NCBI GenBank assembly: GCA_903934295.1
Contig: CAIZNI010000066.1
Coordinates: forward strand, 1-64,000
Origin: an uncultured beta proteobacterium
GTDB taxonomy: Bacteria > Pseudomonadota > Gammaproteobacteria > Burkholderiales > Burkholderiaceae_E
Reading direction: 5' to 3'
Length of the DNA stretch: 64,000 nt
Position numbers and translations under genes: made by a program. A model generated the notes under the pieces. It did no database searches. It saw only the letters and a program-made list of their open reading frames with translations, and was not told where the DNA came from. This document shows, piece after piece, positions 18,087 to 26,825 of the stretch; positions within the stretch are counted from its first letter, which is position 1, and the number at the start of each line of letters is the position of its first letter.

Positions 18087-19802
18087 ATGGCGCGATGCGC
18101 CAATGCTTTGACCCTGGATACGCGGCCTGTGCGCCTGTTTCAACCGCTCGTGGACCGCTACCGGCGCCCGATCTCTGCCGCCGTCGGGCGTCTGCGCGCC
18201 CGATTCCCGGCGCTTCGCCCCTGGTTGCCAGCGGGCGTGGCCATCGTCCTGTCGGTATTCGTCGCGGTCTTCATCGGCGAGACGCGTCAGCAGCGCCACC
18301 GCCATGATCTGCTGGCCGATTTCTCCTTCGAGAGCCGCGAACTCGGCCTGCGTCTGCAGGATCGGATGATCGCTTATCGCCAGGTCCTGCGTGGCGCGCG
18401 TTCGGTGTTTTCGTCGGTCGGCTTCCTGTCGAAGGACGAGTGGGCGCAGTACGTGTCCAATCTGTACCTCGGCATCGATTTTCCCGGCATCCGGGGCATC
18501 GGTTACGTCTCGAAGGTGCCGCCCGATAAGCAGGCTGCGCACATCGAGCGGATGCAGGCGAACGGGTATCCGCTCTACCGGGTCTGGCCGCAGGGACCGG
18601 ACGATCAGCGCATGCCGATCGTTCGGCTGGCCCCGGCCAGCGATGTCAATGACCCTCTGATCGGTCTGGATCTGGGCGCCAGCGCCGGGCTTCGCGAAGC
18701 GCTGGAGCAGAGCGCGGTGAACGCGCAGGCGCGAATGAGTCCGCCGTCATCCCTGCTGACCCAGGCCTCTGCCGATCCGGCCACTGCCCACGCCGATCAC
18801 ATTTTTTTCTTCCAGCCGATCTATGACCCGACCCGGCTCATGGCGTCGGCCGGCGCAGGGGAGGCCGATCGCCGCCTTGCGCTGACCGGCTGGGTGTTCG
18901 GTTTGTTCCAGCCTTCGGCGCTGGTGAGTGCAACCCTGGGGCCCTTGCCCCGCAACATGACCCTGAGGGTCTATTCCGGCGATCGACAGACGGCCGACCG
19001 GCTGATTCACGACAGCACCGCCGGTCAGCCGGTTTCCTGGCAGGGGGCAGTGCCGTTGCGGGTCGTCATGCCGCTGCTGCTGGATGGTCAGCGCTGGACA
19101 CTGGTCTTCGAGGGTTTCCCGCGGGCGTATGCCAATCAGACCGCGTTCAACGGAGAATGGCTGGCGATCCTGATGATCTGCCTGTTGTTCAGCCTGAGTG
19201 TGTTGCTGATGACCCGGGCACGAGCCAGCGCGGTCCGCCTGCACAACTTGAGCCTCGAACTGCAGGCGAGCAACGAGCGATACCAGTTTCTGGCCACCCA
19301 TGACGCACTGACCCGGGTGGCCAACCGGTTCCTGTTCCAGGAGCGTCTGGCCTCCACGCTGGCGCAGGCGTCGCGCTACGGTCGCCCGTTTGCGCTGATC
19401 TACATCGACCTCGACCATTTCAAGCCGGTCAACGACCAGCTCGGACACCACATCGGTGACCTGCTGCTGCTCGACGTCACCCGGCGGCTGCAGTCGCTGC
19501 TGCGCGATACCGATCTGCTGGCGCGCCGTGGCGGCGATGAGTTCGTGGTGCTGTTGCCCGAGGTGGAGTCGATCCGGGATGCCGAGCGCCTGGCCGACCG
19601 GATCTGCGCAGCGCTGGCGCAGCCCTTTGAACTGGAGGGTCACCCGGTGGCCATTTCCGGCAGTCTGGGGCTGGCGACGTTCCCGCACGATGGCGTCCAG
19701 GCCGAAACGCTGGTCAACGCCGCCGACCACCGCATGTACCTGGCCAAGCAGCAGGGACGCAATCGCTGGGTATCCCAGGGAATCGAGTCCATTGAGGTCT
19801 GA
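18087..19802 (+). CDS. Membrane-bound CHASE-GGDEF diguanylate cyclase
   Basis: 571 aa inner-membrane c-di-GMP synthase. A first transmembrane helix (about residues 48-66) is followed by a periplasmic CHASE sensor domain, with GFLSKDEWAQYVSNLYLGID and IRGIGYVSKVPP typical of CHASE. A second membrane helix (about 368-390) leads to a GGDEF domain (about 405-565). The active site is intact (RRGGDEFVVLLPEV). An RDTD inhibitory site sits five residues before GGDEF, so product inhibition is likely. The ligand is unknown. The 3' end overlaps a pilin-like gene. The start is uncertain because no strong ribosome site is seen. Confidence 0.93.
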   Translation: MARCANALTLDTRPVRLFQPLVDRYRRPISAAVGRLRARFPALRPWLPAGVAIVLSVFVAVFIGETRQQRHRHDLLADFSFESRELGLRLQDRMIAYRQVLRGARSVFSSVGFLSKDEWAQYVSNLYLGIDFPGIRGIGYVSKVPPDKQAAHIERMQANGYPLYRVWPQGPDDQRMPIVRLAPASDVNDPLIGLDLGASAGLREALEQSAVNAQARMSPPSSLLTQASADPATAHADHIFFFQPIYDPTRLMASAGAGEADRRLALTGWVFGLFQPSALVSATLGPLPRNMTLRVYSGDRQTADRLIHDSTAGQPVSWQGAVPLRVVMPLLLDGQRWTLVFEGFPRAYANQTAFNGEWLAILMICLLFSLSVLLMTRARASAVRLHNLSLELQASNERYQFLATHDALTRVANRFLFQERLASTLAQASRYGRPFALIYIDLDHFKPVNDQLGHHIGDLLLLDVTRRLQSLLRDTDLLARRGGDEFVVLLPEVESIRDAERLADRICAALAQPFELEGHPVAISGSLGLATFPHDGVQAETLVNAADHRMYLAKQQGRNRWVSQGIESIEV

Positions 19803-20331
19803 CCGGAGGCGCGTCACCGGTATCACTCTGGTCGAAATCGTCATGGCGCTCGCCGTGATCGGCGTGTTGTGCGCCCTTTGCATTCCGGCGTACGGGGACT
19901 ACACCCGGCGCACCTATGTATCGGAGGGATTGATCCTGTCGGCGGTTGCCAAGGCTCTGGTCATCGAGGAGGTGATGGTCAACACCGGCGGGAGCATGCA
20001 GCGCCAGCCTTCATACGCCACGGGTCCCGGTGGGACTCCATTGCCGCCGACCTACAAAGTCATCGAACAGAACCCTTCGCGGATGATCAGGCAGATCGTC
20101 CGGGCCGGCTCCGTGGTGGTGATCACTTTCAACCAGGCCATGGACCCGGGCAACCGCATCGAATACTCCCTGGTGTTGACCGGCAGTTTCCCGGTCAACG
20201 GCGGGAAGATGACCTTCACCTGTCTGTCGGGTTCCGCCGCCGCCCCAGACCTGAGCGCCGCCCGGCGCGCGGGTGCCACTGTTGGCGAGCCGCTGCCGCC
20301 CGAATGGGCGCCCGCCAGCTGCCGCTCCTGA
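19792..20331 (+). CDS. Lone type IV pilin/pseudopilin-like protein
   Basis: About 179 aa from TTG 19792, overlapping the diguanylate cyclase stop by 11 bp. The very short leader ends in a prepilin peptidase site (RRRVTG, then ITLVEIVMALAVIGVLCALC, with E5 of the mature protein conserved). IPAYGDYTRRTYVSEGL follows, as in PilA/PilE. Two C-terminal cysteines (TCLSG and PASC) could form the D-region disulfide. Position +1 of the mature protein is Ile rather than the usual Phe. No pilus assembly genes are nearby. It could be a minor pilin or a divergent major pilin. The overlap suggests joint expression with the cyclase. Confidence 0.8.
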   Translation: MRSDRRRVTGITLVEIVMALAVIGVLCALCIPAYGDYTRRTYVSEGLILSAVAKALVIEEVMVNTGGSMQRQPSYATGPGGTPLPPTYKVIEQNPSRMIRQIVRAGSVVVITFNQAMDPGNRIEYSLVLTGSFPVNGGKMTFTCLSGSAAAPDLSAARRAGATVGEPLPPEWAPASCRS

Positions 20332-20348
20332 GCCAGCCCCGGCTCAGG
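20327..20348. terminator. Stem-loop at convergent pilin/argA ends
   Basis: Perfect 8-bp inverted repeat CCTGAGCC / GGCTCAGG with a 6-base loop. One arm contains the pilin stop codon and the other the argA stop codon. It lacks a T-tract, so it is a terminator or mRNA 3'-end stabiliser only by inference. Confidence 0.5.
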
Positions 20349-21675
20349 ACAGGTTCTTGATCAGGACCTGCGACTTGCGCTGCCAGTTGTAGAGATTGAT
20401 CCGCTCGCGCGGCAGCTGGTCGACATCGGCCGGCACGAAGCCGCGCTTCAGAAACCAGTGCATGGTCCGGGTGGTCAGCACGAACAGCCGGCGCAGTCCG
20501 GCGGCGCGCGCGCGCTGCTCGATGCGCTTGAGCAGCCGCTCGCCATCGCCCTTGCTCTGGACCTGCGGGTTGACCGCCAGGCAGGCCATCTCGCCGATGC
20601 CTTCCTGAGGGTAGGGGTAGAGCGCCGCGCAGCCGAAGATCACGCCATCGTGCTCGATGACGGTGAAGTTGCCGACCTCGCGCTCGATGCGGGCGCGGTC
20701 TCGGCGCACCAGCGTGCCGTCCTCCTCGAGCGGTCGGATCAGCGCGACCAGTCCGCCGACGTCATCGGCGGTGGCTTCGCGCAGTGCCTCCAGGGTCTCC
20801 TCGACGACCATCGTGCCCACGCCATCGTGCTGGAAGAGCTCGAGCAGCATGCTGCCGTCGAGGTCGAAGGGAATCAGGTGGGCGCGCGCCACGCCGCCCT
20901 CGCAGGCGCGCAGCGCGTGGCGCAGGTAGAACGCGGTTTCCGGGGTCAGCGAGCCGGCTGCCAGCAACTGCTGGGCGAGCGCCTCGGAGACTTCGCCCAC
21001 CACCTGCCCGGCGTCGTCCAGTACCCCCGGCGTCTCGGTGACGAACACCAGCTTGTCGGCGTCCAGGGCGATCGCGGTCGCGGCGGCGACGTCTTCCATG
21101 CTCAGGTTGAAGGCTTCGCCGGTGGCCGAAAAGCCGAGGTTCGACATCAGCACGATCGAGCCGCTGTTGAGGGCGAAATTGATGGTGTCGGCCTCGACCT
21201 TGCGCGCCAGGCCGGTCTGTTCATAGTCGATGCCGTCGACGATGCCCACCGGCCGGGCGCTGATCAGGTTGCCCGAGAGCACCCGCACCGAGGAGTGGGC
21301 CATCGGCGTGTTGGGCAAGCCCAGCGAGAACGCGGCCTCGATGTCCAGGCGGATCTCGCCCGAGGCCTCCTTGGCGCACTCCAGCGCCACCGCGTCGGTG
21401 ATGCGCAGACCGTTGGCGTAGCGCGCCGGCACGCCGCGCAGGCGCAGCTGCTCGTTGATCTGCGGGCGTGAGCCGAACACCACCACCAGCCGCATGCCCA
21501 TGGCGCTGAGCAGGCTGATGTCTTGTACCAGCGCCGGCAGCCGGCCGGCCTGGACCAGTTCGCCCGGAAACGCGACCACGAAGGTCTTGCCGCGGAAGGC
21601 GTGAATGTAGGGCGCGACGCGGCGCAGCCAGTCGACGAACTGTTGCGAGTCGGGGAGAACGGAGGAGGGGCTCAT
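20344..21675 (-). CDS. argA: Amino-acid N-acetyltransferase ArgA
   Basis: 443 aa N-acetylglutamate synthase, first step of arginine synthesis. An amino-acid-kinase-like domain comes first (residues about 25-280, with GKTFVVAFPGELV and VVVFGSRPQINEQL), then a GNAT acetyltransferase domain (about 295-440, with MACLAVNPQVQSKGDGERLL). The order and length are those of classical ArgA. The ATG at 21675 lies 6 bp from a TATAAT on the minus strand and is divergent from hrpA. Arginine feedback inhibition is expected from the family. Confidence 0.95.
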   Translation of the reverse strand: MSPSSVLPDSQQFVDWLRRVAPYIHAFRGKTFVVAFPGELVQAGRLPALVQDISLLSAMGMRLVVVFGSRPQINEQLRLRGVPARYANGLRITDAVALECAKEASGEIRLDIEAAFSLGLPNTPMAHSSVRVLSGNLISARPVGIVDGIDYEQTGLARKVEADTINFALNSGSIVLMSNLGFSATGEAFNLSMEDVAAATAIALDADKLVFVTETPGVLDDAGQVVGEVSEALAQQLLAAGSLTPETAFYLRHALRACEGGVARAHLIPFDLDGSMLLELFQHDGVGTMVVEETLEALREATADDVGGLVALIRPLEEDGTLVRRDRARIEREVGNFTVIEHDGVIFGCAALYPYPQEGIGEMACLAVNPQVQSKGDGERLLKRIEQRARAAGLRRLFVLTTRTMHWFLKRGFVPADVDQLPRERINLYNWQRKSQVLIKNLS

Positions 21676-21681
21676 CGAAAC

Positions 21682-21689
21682 ATTATAAT
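21682..21689. promoter_or_regulatory. Symmetric -10 element shared by argA and hrpA
   Basis: ATTATAAT contains TATAAT on the plus strand (21684-21689) and on the minus strand (21687-21682). The hrpA GTG begins 6 bp to the right and the argA ATG 6 bp to the left, so both transcripts would be leaderless or nearly so. Confidence 0.6.
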
Positions 21690-21695
21690 TTCGAT

Positions 21696-24600
21696 GTGAT
21701 CCCTGACCTGCGGCCGCTGCCTGCTTTCGAATTCCCCGAGTCGTTGCCCGTCAGCGCCCGCCGCGAGGAGATCGCGCGCGCCATCCGGGATCACCCGGTG
21801 GTCATCGTCTGCGGCGAAACCGGCTCGGGCAAGACGACCCAGCTGCCCAAGATCGCCGCGGCGCTCGCCGAGCGCGGGCGCGCGGGGCTGATCGGCCACA
21901 CCCAGCCGCGCCGCCTGGCGGCCACCACCGTGGCCCGGCGGATCGCCGACGAGCTCGGCTCGCCGCTGGGCACCCACGTCGGCTACAAGATCCGCTTCAA
22001 CGAGAAGTTCAGCCGCGGCGCCTGCATCAAGCTGATGACCGACGGCATCCTGCTCGCCGAGAGCCAGGCCGATCCGCTGCTGCGGGCCTACGACACCCTG
22101 ATCATCGACGAGGCGCACGAGCGCAGCCTGAACATCGATTTCCTGCTGGGCTACCTGCGCCAGCTGCTCGAAGGGCCGCGGCGCGACTCCCTGAAGCTGA
22201 TCGTCACCTCGGCCACGATCGACGCCGAGCGCTTCTCGCGGCACTTCACCCTGGCCGGCCGGCCAGCGCCGGTGATCGAGGTCTCGGGCCGGCTCTATCC
22301 GGTCGAGATCCGCTACCGCGATTTCGACGAGAACGCGCGCGACGACGATGACGAGGACGACCTGCCGTCGCGCATCGAGGAGGCGATCGACGAGCTCTGG
22401 CGCGAGCGGCCCGGCGATGTGCTGATTTTTTTCCCCGGCGAACGCGAGATCCGCGATGCCGCCGAGCATCTGCGCCGGGCCCACGCGCGGGCGGTGGCGG
22501 CGCGCAGTCCATCGCCGCTGGCCCGCGGTCCGCTCGAGGTGCTGCCGCTGTATGCGCGCCTGTCGGCGGCCGATCAGCAGCGCGTCTTCAGCGGCTCCAC
22601 CGGCCGGCGGATCGTGCTGGCCACCAATGTGGCGGAAACCTCGCTCACCGTGCCGGGCATCCGCTATGTGATTGACACCGGCACCGCGCGGGTCAAGCGC
22701 TATCGGTATCGCAGCAAGGTCGAACAGCTCCAGATCGAGCCGATCTCGCAGGCGGCGGCCAACCAGCGCGCCGGGCGCTGTGGCCGGGTGTCCGACGGCA
22801 TCTGCATCCGCCTGTATGCCGAGGCCGACTTCGCCGGGCGCACCCGTTTCACCGATCCCGAGGTCCTGCGCTCGTCGCTGGCGGCGGTCATCCTGCAGAT
22901 GAAGGCGCTGCGCCTGGCCGAGATCGAGGCCTTCCCCTTCCTCGACCCGCCCCCGCGCAAGGCGATCGCCGACGGGTACGCGCTGCTGCACGAGCTCAAC
23001 GCGATCGACGCGCAGAACCAGCTCACCGACATCGGGCGCCAGCTCGCGCGTCTGCCGGTCGACCCGCACATCGGCCGCATGCTGCTGGCGGCCCGCGATG
23101 GCCAGTGCCTGCGCGAGATGCTGATCATCGCCGCCGCACTGTCCTCGCAGGATCCGCGCGAACGCCCGATGGACGCGCAGCAGGCCGCCGATCAGCAGCA
23201 TCGGCGATTCGCCGACGAACAGTCCGACTTCCTGGCGATGGTCCGGCTGTGGGACTACTGGCACGCCGCGATCGCCCAGAAGGAAAGCAATCGCCGCCTG
23301 CAGACCCGCCTGGAGCGCGAGTTCCTGTCGCCGCGCAAGCTGCGGGAGTGGTCGGATGTGCACGCCCAGCTGCTCGAGACGGTCGAGCAGATGCACTGGC
23401 GGCTCAACGCCACCGCGGCCACCTACGACCAGCTCCACCAGGCGCTGCTCACCGGCATGCTCGGCAACCTGGGCATGCGCCCGCCCGACGAGCCGCAGTA
23501 CCTGGGCACCCACGAGACCCGCTTCACCATCCACCCGGGCTCCTGGCTGGCGCGCAAGCAGCCCAAGTGGCTGATGGGCGCCGAGCTCGTCGACACCGGC
23601 CGGCTCTATGCCCGCACGGTGGCCCGCATCGAGCCGGTCTGGATCGAGCGCGCCGCCCGCCACCTGGTTCGCACCTCCTGCAGCGAGCCGCACTGGGAGC
23701 GCAAGGCCGGCCAGGTGGTGGCCTTCGAGCGCGGGGTGCTCTACGGACTGACGTTGTGGTCGCAGCGCCGGGTGCATTACGGACCGCGCGATCCGGCGCT
23801 GGCGCGCGAACTGCTGATTCGCGAGGCGCTGGTCGCGATGGACTGGGACAGCGAGCTGCCGTTCTTCCGGCGCAACCGCCGGCTGATCGCCGAGGTGCGC
23901 AAGCTGGAACACCAGATCCGGCGCCCCGACCTGCTGGTCGACGAGTCCTGGCTCCATGCGTGGTTCGATGCCCGGATCCCCGAGACCGTGTTCTCGGCGG
24001 CGACGCTGGAGGCCTGGTACCGCGAGGCGGCGCTCGCGCAGCCCGGGCTTCTGGAACTCTCGCGCGACGAACTGATGCGCAAGGACGCCGCCGGCGTCGA
24101 CACCGAGTCGTTTCCGCGGCGCATCCTGATGCGCGGCGTCGGTTTCGACCTCGACTACCGGTTCGACCCGGGTGCCTCCGACGACGGCGCGACGTTGACG
24201 GTGCCGCTGTACGCGCTCAATCAGGTCGATGCGGTGCGCTGCGAGTGGCTGGTGCCGGGCATGCTGGCCGACAAGGTGGGCGCGCTGGTCAAGTCGCTGC
24301 CCCAGAAGCTGCGCCGTCACCTGGTGCCGGTGCCGGCGTCGGTCGAGGCCTTCATCGGGCGCTGGTCCGGGGACAGCGGGCCGCATGCCTGGGGCAGCCG
24401 TCCGCTGGTCCAGGCGCTCATCGACGACCTGCGTGAGACCCTGCAGCTGCGCGCGGCACTCACCGACTTCAAGCTCGAGACGGTGCCGGCGCACCTGTTC
24501 ATGAATTTCCGGCTGGTCGACGAGCACGGCGGCGTCATCGGCCTGTCGCGCAACCTGGCCGAGCTGCGCGCGCAGCACGGTGCCCGCGCGCAGGGCAGTT

Positions 24601-25640
24601 TTCAGGATGCGCTGCGCGACATCGCCCAGCGCATCCGGCCGGTGGCCGAGTCGCCGGCCGTGTCTGCTTCCGCGTCCGCTGCCGCGTCGGCGGGTCCGTC
24701 AACGCCCGCCGCGGCTGTCCGGGGGGCGCGGGCGGCGGCCACCGATCCCTCGGCCCAACGCTCGGCCGCGCTCGCGCTGCAGGCCGGGCAGCGATATCGC
24801 GACTGGTCGTTCGGCCCGCTGCCGGAGCTGATGGAGCTCAGCCGCGGCCGGGAAACCCTGATCGGCTATCCGGCGCTGGTCGATGCCGGCGATGCGGTGG
24901 AACTGCAGGTCTTCGACTCCCCCCAGGAGGCCGCGCCCGAGCATCGTCGTGGCCTGAGCCGCCTGTTCGCGCTGGTGCTCAAGGAGCCGCTGCGCTTTTT
25001 CGAGCGCAACCTGCCGGACGCGCACAAGCTGACCCTGCTGTATGCGCCCTTCGGTGGCGCCGACGACCTGCGCCGGGAGCTGGCCACCGCGGTGATCGAG
25101 CGCGCCTGCCTGGCCGAGCCGCTGCCCGCCGATGCGCCGGCCTTCGCCGAGCGGATCGCGCAGGCCCGCCCGCGCCTGAACCTGATCGGCCAGGAGGTGG
25201 CGCGTGCGCTGCTGGCGATCCTGGTCGAGCACCAGGCGGTGATTCGCAAGCTGCCGCAGGCCCGCGGCCAGCCCGCCGCCGCCGCCGACATCGCCCAGCA
25301 GCTCGAGGGCCTGTTCCCCGGACGCTGGCTCAACGGCACGCCGGCGGCGCAACTCGCCCACTACCCGCGTTACCTGAAGGCGATCGCGCTGCGCATCGAC
25401 AAGCTGCGCACCGAGCCGGGCCGCGACGCGCCGCGTCTGGCCGAACTGGCCGCGCTGCAGACGCCGCTGCGCCGCACGCTGGCCCAGCGCCGCGGCGAGG
25501 ACGATGCGCGCCTGGAAGAGTTCCGCTGGCTGCTCGAGGAGCTGCGGGTGTCGCTGTTCGCACAGGAGTTGCGCACGCCGATGCCGGTGTCGGTCAAGCG
25601 GCTGCAGAAAGCCTGGGCCGCCATCATGGCCGGTCACTGA
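21696..25640 (+). CDS. hrpA: ATP-dependent RNA helicase HrpA
   Basis: 1314 aa DEAH-box helicase, the length of HrpA. Motif I GETGSGKTTQLPK (residues about 38-50), motif II IIDEAHERS, motif III SATIDAERF, motif V TNVAETSLTVPGIRYVID and motif VI QRAGRCGRV are all intact. The long C-terminal region carries the HrpA-specific domain (DUF3418). HrpA acts on stalled or colliding ribosomes and fimbrial mRNAs in other bacteria. The GTG start at 21696 follows a TATAAT directly; no ribosome site is seen. A short Ala/Ser-rich insert occurs near residues 990-1030. Confidence 0.96.
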   Translation: MIPDLRPLPAFEFPESLPVSARREEIARAIRDHPVVIVCGETGSGKTTQLPKIAAALAERGRAGLIGHTQPRRLAATTVARRIADELGSPLGTHVGYKIRFNEKFSRGACIKLMTDGILLAESQADPLLRAYDTLIIDEAHERSLNIDFLLGYLRQLLEGPRRDSLKLIVTSATIDAERFSRHFTLAGRPAPVIEVSGRLYPVEIRYRDFDENARDDDDEDDLPSRIEEAIDELWRERPGDVLIFFPGEREIRDAAEHLRRAHARAVAARSPSPLARGPLEVLPLYARLSAADQQRVFSGSTGRRIVLATNVAETSLTVPGIRYVIDTGTARVKRYRYRSKVEQLQIEPISQAAANQRAGRCGRVSDGICIRLYAEADFAGRTRFTDPEVLRSSLAAVILQMKALRLAEIEAFPFLDPPPRKAIADGYALLHELNAIDAQNQLTDIGRQLARLPVDPHIGRMLLAARDGQCLREMLIIAAALSSQDPRERPMDAQQAADQQHRRFADEQSDFLAMVRLWDYWHAAIAQKESNRRLQTRLEREFLSPRKLREWSDVHAQLLETVEQMHWRLNATAATYDQLHQALLTGMLGNLGMRPPDEPQYLGTHETRFTIHPGSWLARKQPKWLMGAELVDTGRLYARTVARIEPVWIERAARHLVRTSCSEPHWERKAGQVVAFERGVLYGLTLWSQRRVHYGPRDPALARELLIREALVAMDWDSELPFFRRNRRLIAEVRKLEHQIRRPDLLVDESWLHAWFDARIPETVFSAATLEAWYREAALAQPGLLELSRDELMRKDAAGVDTESFPRRILMRGVGFDLDYRFDPGASDDGATLTVPLYALNQVDAVRCEWLVPGMLADKVGALVKSLPQKLRRHLVPVPASVEAFIGRWSGDSGPHAWGSRPLVQALIDDLRETLQLRAALTDFKLETVPAHLFMNFRLVDEHGGVIGLSRNLAELRAQHGARAQGSFQDALRDIAQRIRPVAESPAVSASASAAASAGPSTPAAAVRGARAAATDPSAQRSAALALQAGQRYRDWSFGPLPELMELSRGRETLIGYPALVDAGDAVELQVFDSPQEAAPEHRRGLSRLFALVLKEPLRFFERNLPDAHKLTLLYAPFGGADDLRRELATAVIERACLAEPLPADAPAFAERIAQARPRLNLIGQEVARALLAILVEHQAVIRKLPQARGQPAAAADIAQQLEGLFPGRWLNGTPAAQLAHYPRYLKAIALRIDKLRTEPGRDAPRLAELAALQTPLRRTLAQRRGEDDARLEEFRWLLEELRVSLFAQELRTPMPVSVKRLQKAWAAIMAGH

Positions 25641-25706
25641 TCGGCGCGGTTCCTGCGGGGGCAAGCGGCGGCGCGAGCGCGCGGTTGCCGATTCCTTCGG
25701 CCGGGT

Positions 25707-26690
25707 TCAGCCCGCGCGCAGCCCGAGCATCCAGATCACCAGTGACACGCTGATCAGCGACACGAAGGTGCCCACCAGGATGGCGGCACTGATCTCCTGC
25801 GAGGGAACCCGGTAGCGCTGCGCGATGATGAAGGTGTTGCTGGCCGCCGGCAGGCTCGCCGCCAGCACGCCGATCGCCGCCGCCCGGTGGTCGGCCCCGA
25901 ACACGCCATACAGCAGCAGCCCGGCCAGCACCGGGTGGACCACCAGCTTGATCAGCATCAGGCCGACGATGCTGCGGTCGACCCGGATCGGCCGGTCGCC
26001 CAGCGAGGCGCCGATGGCGAACAGCGCGCAGGGTCCCGCCGCAGCCCCCAGGATGCGGGTGAAGTTGTCGAGCACCGAGGGCATCGCCGGGGCGGCCAGT
26101 GCCCACCCGAGACCCAGTGCGATGGCCATCACCAGCGGGCTGCGGACCAGCCCGAGCGACACCGTCCTGAGCACCGGACCCAGTCCCCGCGCCCCGCCCG
26201 CCGTGTGCCGGCGGCGATCCAGTTCCAGCAGCGCGATGGCCAGGGTGATCACCAGGAAGATGTCGCAGATCATGGCCAGGATCATCGAGGGGACATAGTC
26301 GCGGCCCAGTTCGATGACCAGCGGCATGCCCAGATAGCCGATGTTGCCGTGGGCGGTGTTCAGTCCGAAGGTGGTGGCCTGAGACGAGGCTGCGGTGTGC
26401 GCGATCGGGTGGGTGCGGGGGCCGGGACGCGGGGGCATCGCGGCCGACCGGGTGAACAGGAAGACCGCGAGGGTGGCGCCGGCATAGCCGAGCGCGAAGC
26501 GCCAGTCGGTCAGGCTGGTCACCGGCTGGGTCGCCACCACCCGGAACAGCATCGCCGGCAGGGCGAAGAAGAAAACGAACGCGTTGATGCCCTGGACCGC
26601 GTGCGGGGGAAGCAGGCGCCAGCGTTGCCCGAAGAATCCGCAGAAGACCAGTGCGAAGACGGGGAGGGTTACTTCGAGTACGCGCAACAT
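25707..26690 (-). CDS. Auxin efflux carrier (AEC) family transporter
   Basis: 327 aa inner-membrane protein with about ten hydrophobic helices in two halves, typical of the AEC/MdcF-like family, which moves organic anions. The N-terminus reads MLRVLEVTLPVFALVFCGFF. The helix-break motifs (NTAHGNIGYLGMPLVIELG; LAASLPAASNTFIIAQRY) match the AEC signature regions. An Arg/Pro/His-rich loop lies near residues 82-100. The substrate is unknown. Divergent from the beta-propeller gene and convergent with hrpA. Confidence 0.85.
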   Translation of the reverse strand: MLRVLEVTLPVFALVFCGFFGQRWRLLPPHAVQGINAFVFFFALPAMLFRVVATQPVTSLTDWRFALGYAGATLAVFLFTRSAAMPPRPGPRTHPIAHTAASSQATTFGLNTAHGNIGYLGMPLVIELGRDYVPSMILAMICDIFLVITLAIALLELDRRRHTAGGARGLGPVLRTVSLGLVRSPLVMAIALGLGWALAAPAMPSVLDNFTRILGAAAGPCALFAIGASLGDRPIRVDRSIVGLMLIKLVVHPVLAGLLLYGVFGADHRAAAIGVLAASLPAASNTFIIAQRYRVPSQEISAAILVGTFVSLISVSLVIWMLGLRAG

Positions 26691-26715
26691 GGGGGGGCCT
26701 GTGCCCGGAGTCTAA

Positions 26716-26721
26716 TAGAAT
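26716..26721 (+). promoter_or_regulatory. Candidate -10 upstream of beta-propeller gene
   Basis: TAGAAT in the context CTAATAGAATCCGGGTC, about 105 bp before the gene at 26826 and 26 bp outside the divergent transporter start. An ATG lies 7 bp downstream, as at rpiA, but the frame it opens overlaps the next gene and has no recognisable product. Confidence 0.4.
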
Positions 26722-26825
26722 CCGGGTCATGACTGCTGCAGTGCGCCGTCCATTTTGGCGACGGACGTCGGCGGGCATCGGGCGCCCCCCTGCCGCCTCA
26801 CCTCTTCGTACCCGGGTCTGTCGCC

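Noticed and set aside
21672-24578. 968-codon open frame on the minus strand
   Set aside because: It lies entirely antisense to hrpA, whose helicase motifs are intact. High G+C content leaves long stop-free antisense frames, and the product shows only Arg/Gln/Leu-rich sequence with no domain.
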